Of a stretch of 64,000 nt of DNA, positions 1-12,710 are shown piece after piece. Under the pieces are notes generated by a model. The model had not been told where the DNA came from and searched no databases. It saw only the letters and a program-made list of their open reading frames with translations. The DNA lies in the NCBI GenBank assembly GCA_950097015.1, contig CATNEN010000038.1, positions 18,300,001 to 18,364,000 of the forward strand. The letters are read 5' to 3'. A program made the translations under genes and the position numbers. This DNA comes from Macrostomum hystrix (lineage: Eukaryota > Platyhelminthes > Macrostomidae). The first letter of the stretch is position 1; each line of letters begins with the position of its first letter.

Positions 1-1742
1 ACAATGGGACATTTGGGACAATGGGACAGTAGAGACGATTGGACAGTTGGGACGATTGGACAGTTGGGACGATTGGACAGTTGGGACGATTGGACAGTTG
101 GGACGATTGGACAGTTGGGACGATTGGACAGTTGGGACGATTGGACAGTTGGGACAATGGGACAGTTGGGACAATGGGACAGAAGAGACGATTGGACAGT
201 TGGGACAATGGGACAGTAGAGACGATTGGACAGTTGGGACAATGGGACAGTAGAGACGATTGGACAGTTGGGACAATGGGACAGTTGGGACAATGGGACA
301 GTAGAGACGATTGGACAGTTGGGACAATGGGACAGTAGAGACGATTGGACAGTTGGGACAATGGGACAGTTGGGACAATGGGACAGTAGAGACGATTGGA
401 CAGTTGGGACAATGGGACAGTAGAGACGATTGGACAGTTGGGACAATGGGACAGTAGAGACGATTGGACAGTTGGGACAATGGGACAGTAGAGACAATTG
501 GACAGTTGGGACAATGGGACATTTGGGACAATGGGACAGTAGAGACGATTGGACAGTTGGGACGATTGGACAGTTGGGACGATTGGACAGTTGGGACGAT
601 TGGACAGTTGGGACGATTGGACAGTTGGGACAATGGGACAGTAGAGACGATTGGACAGTTGGGACAATGGGACAGTTGGGACAATGGGACAGTAGAGACG
701 ATTGGACAGTTGGGACAATGGGACAGTAGAGACGATTGGACAGTTGGGACAATGGGACAGTTGGGACAATGGGACAGTAGAGACGATTGGACAGTTGGGA
801 CAATGGGACAGTAGAGACGATTGGACAGTTGGGACAATGGGACAGTAGAGACGATTGGACAGTTGGGACAATGGGACAGTAGAGACGATTGGACAGTTGG
901 GACAATGGGACAGTAGAGACGATTGGACAGTTGGGACAATGGGACAGTAGAGACGATTGGACAGTTGGGACAATGGGACAGTTGGGACAATGGGACAGTA
1001 GAGACGATTGGACAGTTGGGACAATGGGACAGTAGAGACGATTGGACAGTTGGGACAATGGGACAGTTGGGACAATGGGACAGTAGAGACGATTGGACAG
1101 TTGGGACAATGGGACAGTAGAGACGATTGGACAGTTGGGACAATGGGACAGTTGGGACAATGGGACAGTAGAGACGATTGGACAGTTGGGACAATGGGAC
1201 AGTAGAGACGATTGGACAGTTGGGACAATGGGACAGTAGAGACGATTGGACAGTTGGGACAATGGGACAGTAGAGACGATTGGACAGTTGGGACAATGGG
1301 ACAGTAGAGACGATTGGACAGTTGGGACAATGGGACAGTAGAGACGATTGGACAGTTGGGACAATGGGACAGTTGGGACAATGGGACAGTAGAGACGATT
1401 GGACAGTTGGGACAATGGGACAGTAGAGACGATTGGACAGTTGGGACAATGGGACAGTTGGGACAATGGGACAGTAGAGACGATTGGACAGTTGGGACAA
1501 TGGGACAGTAGAGACGATTGGACAGTTGGGACAATGGGACAGTAGAGACGATTGGACAGTAGAGACGATTGGACAGTTGGGACAATGGGACAGTAGAGAC
1601 GATTGGACAGTTGGGACGATTGGACAGTTGGGACGATTGGACAGTTGGGACAATGGGACAGTTGGGACAATGGGACAGAAGAGACGATTGGACAGTTGGG
1701 ACAATGGTACAGTAGAGACGATTGGACAGTTGGGACAATGGG
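1..1742. repeat. 17-bp minisatellite, 34-bp higher-order unit
   Basis: About 102 tandem copies of a 17-bp unit (GACGATTGGACAGTTGG) run from the window edge to 1742. Two unit variants alternate, GACGATTGGACAGTTGG and GACAATGGGACAGTAGA, giving a 34-bp higher-order repeat over most of the array. Short tracts (about 50-150, 540-620, 1600-1650) are homogeneous for the first variant, which suggests local expansion. Because 17 is not a multiple of 3, all three forward frames stay open in places; these are not genes. The array lies downstream of the zinc-finger gene. Confidence 0.97.
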
Positions 1743-2664
1743 ACCTACTTTAATGTACCAAACAAAGAACAAACTCAGCATAGGAGCCCGTCAAACAGCA
1801 TCGATGATTTTTATTGGAAACGAAAGTTTATTTGTTAAGTTTTACTAAAAGCGACAGGTTTTGAGTGCGGCGGCTTCTTTGTTTACAGGAAAATAAACAA
1901 AATGTGATTCAGAATTATTTCTTTTCAATTGCGTTGCCGCCGTTTTTTTATATAATAAACTGACCGACAAAAGGAAGAAATTTGGTCCACGCAAATACAA
2001 AAACAAATCAATAATGATCAAGAAGTTGGACAAGTGTCAGTTAAGTTCTGTTTCTTTTGTTGTCTCATATTAAACAGTTAGTTAATTCAAGCCAGATCGA
2101 TAATCTGTAGTGCAGAATCTTAAAGAAAGTGTGAAATAAAACGGTTTGGTATTGACTTTGAGTTTGAAATAATAAGCACGGGCAACCAAAGTACAGGATA
2201 TTTTGTACAAACACAACAGCCACAAACGCGAAAAATAAAAACAATTAAATCCTAAAACTAGGCAACACAAATAGCTTTTATTTGCAGCATTTTTTTCTCA
2301 GCCTTGCTGCTGTAAAACTAAATATAAAAACAAAGCAAGCAGATATTGTGGACAGACGAAACTAGATTTGACAGGAGAGAAGGAAGAATTGATTGATAAA
2401 GAAAATCAATAAAGTACTGAATTGGTTCACCTGTCGTGGCCTATCAGTGTGCCCTGCCTGACTTATTTTTTAGCACAGAAGTCTTTCAATTGTTTGTATT
2501 TATTTATATTTCAAATTTTCTTATTTACAGAAAATAAATTTAAACGCAGATTTGAAAAATAATAATAAAACTGAATTTTTTCCAGACAAGCGCTTAAAAC
2601 ATCTGCCTTTAGGTTAGTCTTCAGTGTTTTAGTAAAGTGGTGTTCAAATTAATGCTGACTCCGA
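1743..2664 (-). other. 3' flank / probable 3' UTR of the zinc-finger gene
   Basis: This is AT-rich unique sequence between the satellite and the stop codon of the minus-strand zinc-finger gene. On the minus strand a canonical AATAAA lies at 2504-2499, about 160 bases past the stop, and is a candidate poly(A) signal. I see no convincing coding exon here. Confidence 0.4.
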
Positions 2665-5600
2665 TCAAAGCTTATCAATCTTGTTAGACACAACCTGAGG
2701 ATTAGCGCGCCTAATCTCAGCCTGGCCGTGGGTCTGATAATCGAACTGACAATTGTGCTTATCACTATAGCGGTGCAACGAACAATAAACACCGCCGCAG
2801 CGACAGTCGAAGCCTACAAAATAAGTTTAGACGGTTTTTTCATTTATTTCCAATCTTGCTAACTTGTCTACTTATTTAAGTAGAGAATTTCGCAAACTGA
2901 ACTATTCTTTGTAAAGCAACAAAAAAAATTACCTGTCAAACCGATTCTCTTTTTGCACATGCTGCATCGATTGCGCTTCTGTGTCGCCGAGCTGTCCTGG
3001 GAGCCGCTGGAGGTGACGGAAGCGCTGCCAACTGCAAAATAGGAAAGAGACAAAGTGCCGATTGTGGGACTGGACAATGTAGAATGGTTAGACAATAAGA
3101 CTATGACGGATCTAGACTATGACCAAGGATCTAGACAATGTCCAAGGGTCTAGACAATGTCAAAGCATCTAGACAATGTCAAAGCATCTAGACAATGTCC
3201 AAGGATCTAGACAATTTCCAAGGATCTAGACAATGTCCAAGGAGCTAGACAATGTCCAAGGATCTAGACAATGTCAAAGCATCTAGACAATTTCCAAGGA
3301 TCTAGACAATTTCCAAGGATCCAAGCAATGTCAAAGGATCTAGACAATTTCCAAGGATCTAGACAATGTCCAAGGAGCTAGACAATGTCCAAGGATCTAG
3401 ACAATGTCAAAGCATCTAGACAATTTCCAAGGATCTAGACAATGTCCAAGGATCTAGACAATATCCAAGGATCCAAGCAATGTCAAAGGATCTAGACAAT
3501 GTCCAAGGGTCTAGACAATGTCCAAGGATCAAGGCAATGTCCAAGGGTCTAGACAATTTCCAAGGATCTAGACAATGTCCAAGGGTCTAGACAATTTCCA
3601 AGGAGCTAGACAATGTCCAAGGATCTAGACAATGTCAAAGCATCTAGACAATTTCCAAGGATCTAGACAATGTCCAAGGATCTAGACAATATCCAAGGAT
3701 CCAAGCAATGTCAAAGGATCTAGACAATGTCCAAGGGTCTAGACAATGTCCAAGGATCAAGGCAATGTCCAAGGGTCTAGACAATTTCCAAGGATCTAGA
3801 CAATGTCCAAGGGTCTAGACAATGTCCAAGGATCTAGACAATTTCCAAGGATCTAGACAATGTCCAAGGGTCTAGACAATGTCCAAGGATCTAGACAATT
3901 TCCAAGGATCTAGACAATGTCCAAGGGTCTAGACAATGTCCAAGGATCTAGACAATTTCCAAGGATCTAGACAATGTCCAAGGATCTAGACAGTATCCAA
4001 GGATCCAAGCAATGTACAAGGATCTAGACAATGTCCAAGGATCTAGACAAAGTCGAATGATCTAGACTATGACGAAGGATCATGGAAATAGACTGAAAAA
4101 TGTCCAATTTAGGAAATATATGCCAATGGGTAAAGGACAACCAAAAAGTGTCTAAAGTGCAGCGCAAATTTGCCTAGCAGAAATATAGGCTAGGCAAAGT
4201 TAGGATCTGCACTAGTCCCAGTACTGCCCTGGGGTTGTGACCTTAAAACGGTAGGGCCTAATTAATTATGGTAGCAAAGAAAGCAAGTGGCTATATAAGC
4301 GCATTTTATAAAACATCGAATGATGTTAAGAAAGGTCAAGAGGCGAAAAAAGAATACAATGGACATCAGGTTGTGAAGACAAAGGTCACATCATTTCCTG
4401 CGCCTATGACTCTACATAGAGAAAACATGCACTGAAAGACTTAGCGACTTCGTGTGACGTAGATTAAACAAGCGAGAAACTGGAGAGGAGAGAGAGAGAG
4501 ATCAGCTGACTGCAGAAACTGGTTCGCAAACTGGTTAACCCGGCGAGATCTAGGCCTTGCTTTAGAAAGGCCAGGCTTAGTTCAGTTGGCCAGTGTACAG
4601 TTAAACGAGCTTAGCTAGTACTGAAGCGGACGAAAGTACGGTAGGGAAAGAGAGGACAGGAAATAGGGCCTCCTAAAAATGGTCAACCTACAATAGTTAA
4701 TATGCCTCACCCAGGCAAGTGACTTTCAAGGACATTTATTCTGCTGTGCTGACGCAAAAGCGAATTGCTACTGCTCTTTAATACACCAGAGCTAGAGGTC
4801 AACGTTTAAGCAACGTTTGTACATACACTTGTATATAATTATGGACGTACACATAGAATGAGGTCATGAGTCTACACAATTGACATTTAGAATACGAAAT
4901 ATATATTACTTAAAAGATGACGAAATAAGGCCGGTTAAATAAGGGCAAAAATAACTAGCTGAGCAGAGAAAACACCTAACTAATAGCTATGCAGTTACGA
5001 TAAAAACACTCCTTTAGCTAAATCATAGACAAGAGGAAAAACCAGAAACTATGACGTTGCGTGCTAAGAAAAGTTAACCCTGATTTGGTTTTTTACAGTT
5101 TAAGGTGGCGGGAAACTTAAATTGAGGATTTGGGAACAATAGAAAATTAGCTTGAGGATCTTGGAGCAGTACAAGGTTAGCTTGAGGATCTGGGAGCAGT
5201 ACAAGGTTAGCTTGAGGATCTTGGAGCAGTACAAGATTAGCTTGAGGATCTGGGAGCAGTACAAGGTTAGCTTGAGGATCTGGGAGCAGTACAAGGTTAG
5301 CTTGAGGATCTGGGAGCAGTACAAGATTAGCTTGAGGATCTTGGAGCAGTACAAAGTTAGCTTGAGGATCTTGGAGCAGTAAAAGGTTAGCTTGAGGATC
5401 TGGGAGCAGTAAAAGGTTAGCTTGGGGATCTGGGAGCAGTACAAGGTTAGCTTGGGGATCTGGGAGCAGTACAAGGTTAGCTTGAGGATCTTGGAGCAGT
5501 ACAAGGTTAGCTTGAGGATCTGGGAGCAGTACAAGGTTAGCTTGAGGATCTTGGAGCAGTAAAAGGTTAGCTTGAGGATCTGGGAGCAGTAAAAGGTTAG

Positions 5601-7176
5601 CTTGAGGATCTGGGAGCAGTACAAGGTTAGCTTGGGGATCTGGGAGCAGTACAAGGTTAGCTTGAGGATCTGGGAGCAGTACAAGGTTAGCTTGAGGATC
5701 AGGGAGCAGTACAAGGTTAGCTTGGGGATCTGGGAGCAGTACAAGGTTAGCTTGAGGATCTGGGATCAGTAAAAGGTTAGCTTGGGGATCTGGGAGCAGT
5801 ACAAGGTTAGCTTGAGGATCTGGGAGCAGTACAAGGTTAGCTTGAGGATCAGGGAGCAGTACAAGGTTAGCTTGGGGATCTGGGAGCAGTACAAGGTTAG
5901 CTTGAGGATCTGGGATCAGTAAAAGGTTAGCTTGGGGATCTGGGAGCAGTACAAGGTTAGCTTGAGGATCTGGGAAAGGTACAAGGTTAGCTTGAGGATC
6001 TGGGAGCAGTACAAGGTTAGCTTGGGGATCTGGGATCAGTAAAAGGTTAGCTTGGGGATCTGGGAGCAGTACAAAGTTAGCTTCATGTTCTGGGATTCAT
6101 CAGCAGACCAAGATGAGGAATTAAAAAGCTGATACTTCTGTTTTGGGATCTAGGGTTTAGTCGATAAGTTCAATGTTACTCACTATCAGAAGACGTAGTA
6201 ACGCAGCCAGTGGCGATGGTGCTCAAAGCTAGTCCAATGTTGCGATTTTTAACAACGTGACCACCTTCGTTAGTGTTGACGGCGGCTGAGACTATTTGCA
6301 TGTCCGAATCGGAGCCTAATGATGACTGCGACACAGCTGGGGCAGATAAGTGAAAGGGTTCGTTAGGTAACGAATAAAATAAAAGATTTTCAGAACTTCA
6401 TAAATAAAACAGATTTCAACTATGAAGCTGTTAAAGAAAAACGTAACAAAAAATCGGATGGTAACATTAATATTACAACTGCCACCAAATCAAATTAGGC
6501 TTATTAATCCTACCTCCATCGCTAATTTTAACAGCCGGTTGCTTCTGCTCAGACTGCTCATTAGTTTGCTCAGGCGATGAAGCATTAGACTGTTTCCTGG
6601 CGCCACTACTGTCAGACTCAAATATGTTATCTGACAAAATTGATTTATGGCACAAGAAATAGAAATATGGTCGATAATTATGATAAAAAACATTTCGAAT
6701 CCCAGAATCTGATCAGCCTCATAAATAAAATAATGCAATACTAAAGTCGATCTAAAAAGTTATGGATGCTATGAATTTGGGGTAGGCCTATACATCAGTA
6801 GTAAATATAGGCCTTTAGTATGGTAGTCGAATCAGGATATCTCTTGCATGCTTCGGGCTTTTCTAATCGAAAAATATGTTTTTTGAAATCTCATTTAGTA
6901 AAAGAAAGCACTATTAAATAAACTATTGACTAGCTATGGTTAAGTAAGAATTATTAAGTTTCAATACTCACTTGATGAAGTGCAAAGCATTGCTGCAGTG
7001 TGTGGACTAGAAGTTGGCTTCTGAATTTGCTCTTCATCTTGCTTTTGCCTCTTCTTCATGGTCTCCTTGTGGCAAACACTGCACATGCCATCAAATTGGG
7101 TTGAGCCATAAAAGCCACAACCATTTTTGCATAGGTTGACAGCTATAGTAGATTGCTGATTCTCGTTTTCTGACAT
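2665..7176 (-). CDS. A20/AN1 zinc-finger protein, ZFAND5/ZFAND6-like, 5 exons
   Basis: Exons on the minus strand are 7176-6972, 6630-6514, 6336-6184, 3031-2933 and 2813-2665. Every intron is GT-AG and phase 1, and the joined frame gives 240 aa, close to the 208-213 aa of vertebrate ZFAND5/6. Residues 16-35 form an A20 zinc finger (C16, C20, C32, C35, around GCGFYG and MCSVC). Residues 181-213 form an AN1 finger (C181, C184, C195, C197, C202, H205, H211, C213). The tail after it, ending in NKIDKL, is typical of the family. The middle is Ser/Gln-rich and unconserved. Family members bind ubiquitin and act in NF-kB signalling and proteasomal turnover; that role here is inferred from homology. Introns of 118, 177 and 341 bp contrast with a 3152-bp intron (3032-6183) that carries two minisatellites. 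Confidence 0.93.
3101..4083. repeat. 19-bp minisatellite in the zinc-finger gene intron
   Basis: About 51 copies of a 19-bp unit (TCTAGACAATGTCCAAGGA and variants with TTTCC, TCAAAGCA or GGGTC). Longer blocks repeat as wholes: the segment near 3360-3560 recurs near 3605-3800, so the array also grew by multi-unit duplication. It lies inside intron 3 of the A20/AN1 gene. The rest of that intron to 5124 is unique AT-rich DNA. Confidence 0.95.
5125..6100. repeat. 30-bp minisatellite in the zinc-finger gene intron
   Basis: About 32 copies of a 30-bp unit with core GGATCTGGGAGCAGTACAAG preceded by GTTAGCTTGA. The period is a multiple of 3, so open frames appear on both strands (for example a 214-codon minus frame); they are repeat artefacts. 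It is the second array in the same intron, only about 90 bp from exon 3 (6184-6336). Confidence 0.96.
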
Positions 7177-10100
7177 GATTTCTATGCTGACTTATTGGCT
7201 GATTAAACCACCTGGCTGAAGTTAGAGAAAATTGAATACAGAATATATATATGAATATACTTTTTATATAATAACCTTTGTATAGAAAAAACTAAGTTTA
7301 CAATACAAATAGCTTAAGAATTAGAAGTTTAATCATGAAGCCTTATTATTTCACAAATTATGCCACACTTACTTGCTATCAAGTTGCCCTGTTTATTAGG
7401 CTAGGCCTATAGCAACAAAAGTAATTCTATAGTATTGCTATTTGTGTCTTTCTATTAAATTAATTCATATAGCATGTGTTGTAGGGCTAATTTAATCTTA
7501 CTGATGTTACCAAATTGTCCTAGGGCTTACACTTGATTTAATTACTATCTTTATATCAATCTTATGAATGTCTTTACTTTATTCACTTTATGCACTTTCT
7601 TAATTCAAATTGGTAGCATTTATGTATTTTAATCTGGTAGCGCTATACTTTCAATATGGCCGGTATCTATCCTTTCTATTCACTTTTACTTATAACCTTG
7701 ATGTATTATTTCTATAAGTACTCTTTATTGGTATTTATCTGTCTTTATCAGTTTTTTTATCACTCTTCAATTACACTTTAATCTGTCTTCAATTTAATTG
7801 TCAGTTCAATCTTCAATTCAATCTTCAGTCTGTCCCTGGGCTTTACCAGTGGATCTAGATTTACAGCTTTTCTTCACTCTATTTACTTCTCTTTCGCAAT
7901 GTCTTTTTCTCAAATAACTTCAATATGAACACTTCAAGATTCAAGCTTTCTTTACTTTGAACTCCTTCTCAAACAAGAATGGGTTGATTCTTCTCTCTTT
8001 GCTTGTGTGTATTTATACTAAAAACTTCTCTCCTCCTCACCTCCGCAACTTCATTAAAACATTTTATTTTCAGTGCGATTTAAACAATTGGTGCATTTAA
8101 ACTAAAGTTTTATAAAATAAAACAAAATTATAAATTTGCACAGGAAATGGTTTCTAAGAAAGTAAGAAAATGGGGCCCTCTCTCACATGTTTAGCTAAAA
8201 CAAATAGCTAACTATGGACTCATGATTTCGGTAACAGTTAGTCATTTTGGTACCCAAAGCAATATTTTGCAATTTTTAGTTACATTCAATATCTGTAAAA
8301 CTAATTTATAACCAGACTTTCCTAAAACTATGGCCACTGAAGTTATCATCAATGTCAACACACAGCAGCTTAAACAAAGCTTGACTTGTCAGGAGTATGC
8401 AGCTAGCTAAGTAGTTTTTGGCTTTGCTGTAGGTTGCACTACTAAAGTCAAATGACAAACAGCATATCTATAATGAAATGTTTGTAGGCTTTGAAGCTGG
8501 CAATACTGCTCTCTGCAGGACATCAATTTGACAGACATGTTTAATGTTGCCATAGCTTACAAAGATTGCATTGAAGTCCATATCAGTCCATTAATTAGGC
8601 CTATGCAAGTGTAGTAAAATTATTTTACAATTTACATAAGTAGGCCTACTGCAATTTCATAATTGGCAATGTAGCAAATAACCTGAAAATTGCTAGCAAA
8701 TAATTTGATAGCAATAGCAATAGCGATTAAGTCATTATGGCCTAGATATAGGGGCCTATAGCATAGGCCTAGCTATTTAAGCCACTAGGCCTAGGGCCTA
8801 TTCAAATTTATAAAGGTCAATACGGCAATAGGTCTAATGCTATATAAACATAGGCCCATGTTTTTACTAGGCCTAGGGGCCTATCTCATGGTCACAGTGG
8901 TAGCTATGGACATTAGAATATGGTCGCATATAATAGGCCTAGGAAGTTAGGAAACTCAAAGACAAAATAGGCAGACGAAACGACCGTCAACCGTTTTAGT
9001 GCTAGGCTAGGCGTTTTCTAAAAAATAAAGGTCTTCTTAAATAACAATGTGCTAGGCCTATACACTGAATGTCAACTGATTGTAACGAAAATGAGGGAAA
9101 TTAAAACCGACAACTTTCATTCTTTAGCTAGAGTTAAAGTAGGCCCCTAGCTAACTAAAAATTAATATCTGCAGAACGATGGTAGCTTTAGAATGAGCTA
9201 TCACGCAAATATTTAAAACCAAACAATTTCCTAATGTACTGATGAACAGCGATATGTTTAGATGTTAGCTAGTTCGCTCTCGTCAGTCATGTTCAATGTT
9301 TGCTAGGGGTCGTGAATCCTCGATAAGAGCTCGTGCTATAAATCTATTAAAAAGTGATGAGCCTTATTCGCTTAAATTTAGTAGTTATCGAATACGCACA
9401 GCGGATAGGATAGGATATTAATACTTGAGTAACTTGACTGCTTATGTAATATTGCGATAAAACAAAATATTACTACACAGCGCCGGCTCGACCAATTAAA
9501 CGCGAAAGCAAAGCATCTCATGCCCCCGAGGAACCGCGTAAAGCCTTATGTAGTCTAGGAATTCAGCAGTGTTATAGTAGGACCACATCGAAATCCGGGG
9601 TAACACAGAAACTTAAACAAAAAGGCCATGTCATGATTGCCCATAGCATGTACATAATTATTGTACTGCAGATATACAAACTGCTAATATAATGATTGCA
9701 GAACAGAGATGCAAAATGAGAGACCTATTTACATTTCTTCGATAAATTACAGACATCACATCAGTAGTTTATTTGAGTACAATATCTTAGAGACCTTCTA
9801 ACTAGCGAGTAAAGACCCTCGGGAGTTCTTACAATGCCCCCCTCTATGAAACACAATCGGCGTGCGCACTTCAATAATAATAATGATTATGAAACATACA
9901 AACCCCATGATATAATGCGCTTGAGAAATGCTCTTTTAGTTAAACACCACCGGCATGGACTCCTGAATTAGGGGGAACATATGTAGCCTTAAGCCTTAAG
10001 CCTTAAGACGCAACTTAATTTTTAATGCACCCATTTTGGAGACACTAATAGGCTCACCCGCACGTGGATAATCGATTAGGAAGGGGGCTGGTTTTTCGTT

Positions 10101-10547
10101 TTATGCTTTAACTGCATATCTCGAGTATTACTGAAGCCAAAAAATACTTAAATAGCCTTAACATTGAACTAAAAATTGAGCTTGGACGCTGTTTTATTCA
10201 ATTAGACAGGTTTCTCACGATCTGATAAGGAATAAAATTGAAAGCCGTATGGTTCAAAAATATACCAATTGAATAAACCTAATTGAAGTAATTTTAAGTT
10301 TAAGTAAAATATTCAACTATTTTACATTTTATTAGCACTAAACTGTGCATATGTTGCATATGCACCAACATTATTTTTTATATTGTGTCTCTCGTCTACC
10401 TCTGATAGTGAATGCTTTCGCATTCGATCAGTGAGTCTGCCGCTCAATAATTCGCATTCTATGGTCAAGGCTCTGAGGCTCTCAGCCTAATCGAAGAAGC
10501 ATAAAAAAATTTGGGAGAAAAATCAGGGGTGCATTTGCTAAGGTCGC
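7177..10547. other. Intergenic region with AGGCCTA-rich segment
   Basis: AT-rich DNA lies between the zinc-finger gene and the Gln-rich gene. It presumably holds the 5' UTR and promoter of the minus-strand gene. A dense cluster of the palindromic word TAGGCCTA and near matches lies at 8598-9145. I see no coding exon with convincing homology. Confidence 0.5.
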
Positions 10548-10610
10548 TTGAGCGACGTCAGTCAGAGAAATCTAACTTTGCAAGATTTTTTGCACCCAAT
10601 TCGATTTACT

Positions 10611-11353
10611 ATGCCGCTAATGGAGCCTAGAGATGAAGCTGTCTCCGCCGTTACCGGAGCGCTGGTCGCCGGACGGCAGCAGAGTCAGCAGCTACAGCCA
10701 GCTCCACAGCCACCATCGGTGCCACCTACGCTGCCCCTAGCACAGCAACCGCAGCTTCAGCAGCAGCAGCAGCATCACTTACAACAACTGCAGCAAAGAT
10801 CACTCGGAGGGACGCCTGCCCAAACGGAAGTAGTGTACTGCTGCGCAAGCCAAACGCATCAACAGACGAATGGCCAGCCAGATTGTCAACAGAGTCAACT
10901 AAAGTACAGCACTGTGCTACTGAAGGCGCAACCACCACCTCCAGCTGCAAGCGCAATGACTTGCAACAATGTTGGTCCAATAGTGATGGTGGCTCAGCAT
11001 CATCATCAGCAGGCGACATTTCATCCGCTATCCAGATCAGTATTTAGCCACCAGTTCAGTCAGCCAATCATGGCGCCCGCTACTGCCACACCTGCGCAAC
11101 ATCAGCATTATATTTTGCCCCTTCGACAGCAGCCGCTGATCTGCACCCAGCCTATGGCGCATCCCATCTACTACATTCCATGTGTGGCCAATACGCTGGC
11201 GTCACAACAGGCGCCACAGCCGTCTGTGATATCGCTTCCGGTAAATCATCTTCCATTGTGTTCCTCTGATTCGACGCATGACTTGCGTAGAATTGATTAT
11301 CAACAGCAGCAGCAGCAGCATCAGCTGCAACACTTGACACATCAGCATCAGCA

Positions 11354-11422
<69 letters not shown>

Positions 11423-12710
11423 ACAGCATCAACAGCAACAACACCAGCAGCAACAACAGCAACAACAGTTGTTAATGCAGAAGCCACAGCAGGCGACAGC
11501 GGTTGCAGTGGTAGCGGCAGCAGCAGCGGCGGCAGCAGCTGCAGCAGCAAGGCAGTCACCTAGATTACCAACAGCGCCTGTAATTAGCAAAGATCTGATG
11601 AGCCATCCCATGCCTCTTCAGCCTCTACAGCTTCAACAGAATCAGCAGCAGCAGCAACAGCTTGCTCAGCCAAACAACAAAGTTAGGCGCATCGGGTCTC
11701 CTGTCAAGCTAGAAAATTATCACAACCATCAGCATCAAAACATCCAAGTACAGCAACAGCAGCAACAGCATATTTTTCAACAAATTCAGCAACAAAAGCA
11801 TCAGCAGCAGCAGCAACAACAATATCAGCAACAGCTTCATCAGCAAAGTACAAGTCTGTCTCATCAACAGTCACATCAGCAGCTGCAGCAGCAGCAACAG
11901 CATCAGTCACCAAAAAGTGATATTCCATGGTCGACTTGTTCCTTACCAACAATCAACAGCAGTAGCAGCAGCAACAGCAGCAGCACCACCAGCAGCAGCG
12001 CAAACACCACTGGCAGCGCTTTCAAGCGCCTAAGTGATTTGAGCAATCCCTACGAGGGGAAATTACAAGTGGAGGCTTCCGATGTGGGCTCACTAATGCA
12101 GCAGCAGAAAAAGCTGGCACAGCAACAACCCCAAGCTGCACAAAAGCATCAACAACATTATCAACAAACACAGCAGCAGGAGCAGCAACAGCAGCCGACG
12201 CAACAACCGCAACAAGCCAGTCAGAGTTCAATTCTGCCGCTTCAGCAGCAGCGTAGACTATGCAACTGGGAGGAGACAACGCGTAGGTTCTATGATCGGC
12301 TGTGGCTGCGCATGAAATCGCGCGATTCGTGCGAAATTCTAGCCAGAAGATGCCACAAGCTGCACGCAAGCGGCAGCGCGGGCGGTGTTGGTGCCTCAGT
12401 TGGCTCAGTGGATCTGCTCAAAAGGACTAAAAGAAGCAGTCAACAGCAACAAAAACAGCATCAGCACCAGCAGCAACAGCAGCAACAGCAGCAGCAGCAG
12501 CAGCAACAGCAACAGCACTGCTTTAAAATTCCAATAAATTCAAAGTTCTTTGAAAAAGCTCAAACGATTCCACTGCCGCCCAGGGAGGCTGTCTATCTGT
12601 GCTTTCCCGGCGACTGGCCAGAACAGCCGCTGCAATGTGCTGCAGCCGTAGCCGCCGCTGCCGCCGCTGCCGCTGCAACAGCCGCCGCTGTGGCCACGGC
12701 TGCGATTTAA
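10611..12710 (+). CDS. Glutamine-rich low-complexity protein, function unknown
   Basis: An open frame of 699 codons from the first ATG (10611) to TAA at 12708-12710. The frame is open back to 10542 without an ATG, so an upstream spliced exon is possible. The protein is dominated by Gln tracts coded by mixed CAG and CAA (about residues 231-290 and 610-637), with poly-Ala (about 299-313 and the last 25 residues), poly-Ser near 450-464 and many His. Two less biased segments could be structured: about residues 547-586, rich in Trp, Arg and Cys (around WEETTRRFYDRLWLRMKSRD), and about 640-670 (PPREAVYLCFPGDWPEQP). I recognise no domain. Such composition is common in transcriptional regulators, but function is not shown. 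Many minus-strand open frames here are shadows. Confidence 0.75.

Noticed and set aside
10548-10610. Start of the Gln-rich protein at the upstream TTG
   Set aside because: Non-ATG start is unlikely in an animal gene; the first ATG is 10611, with an unseen upstream exon as the alternative.
10726-12369. Minus-strand open frames rich in Ala, Val and Leu opposite the Gln-rich gene
   Set aside because: Shadows of CAG/CAA repeats; the complement of CAG repeats reads as Leu, Ala or Cys runs.
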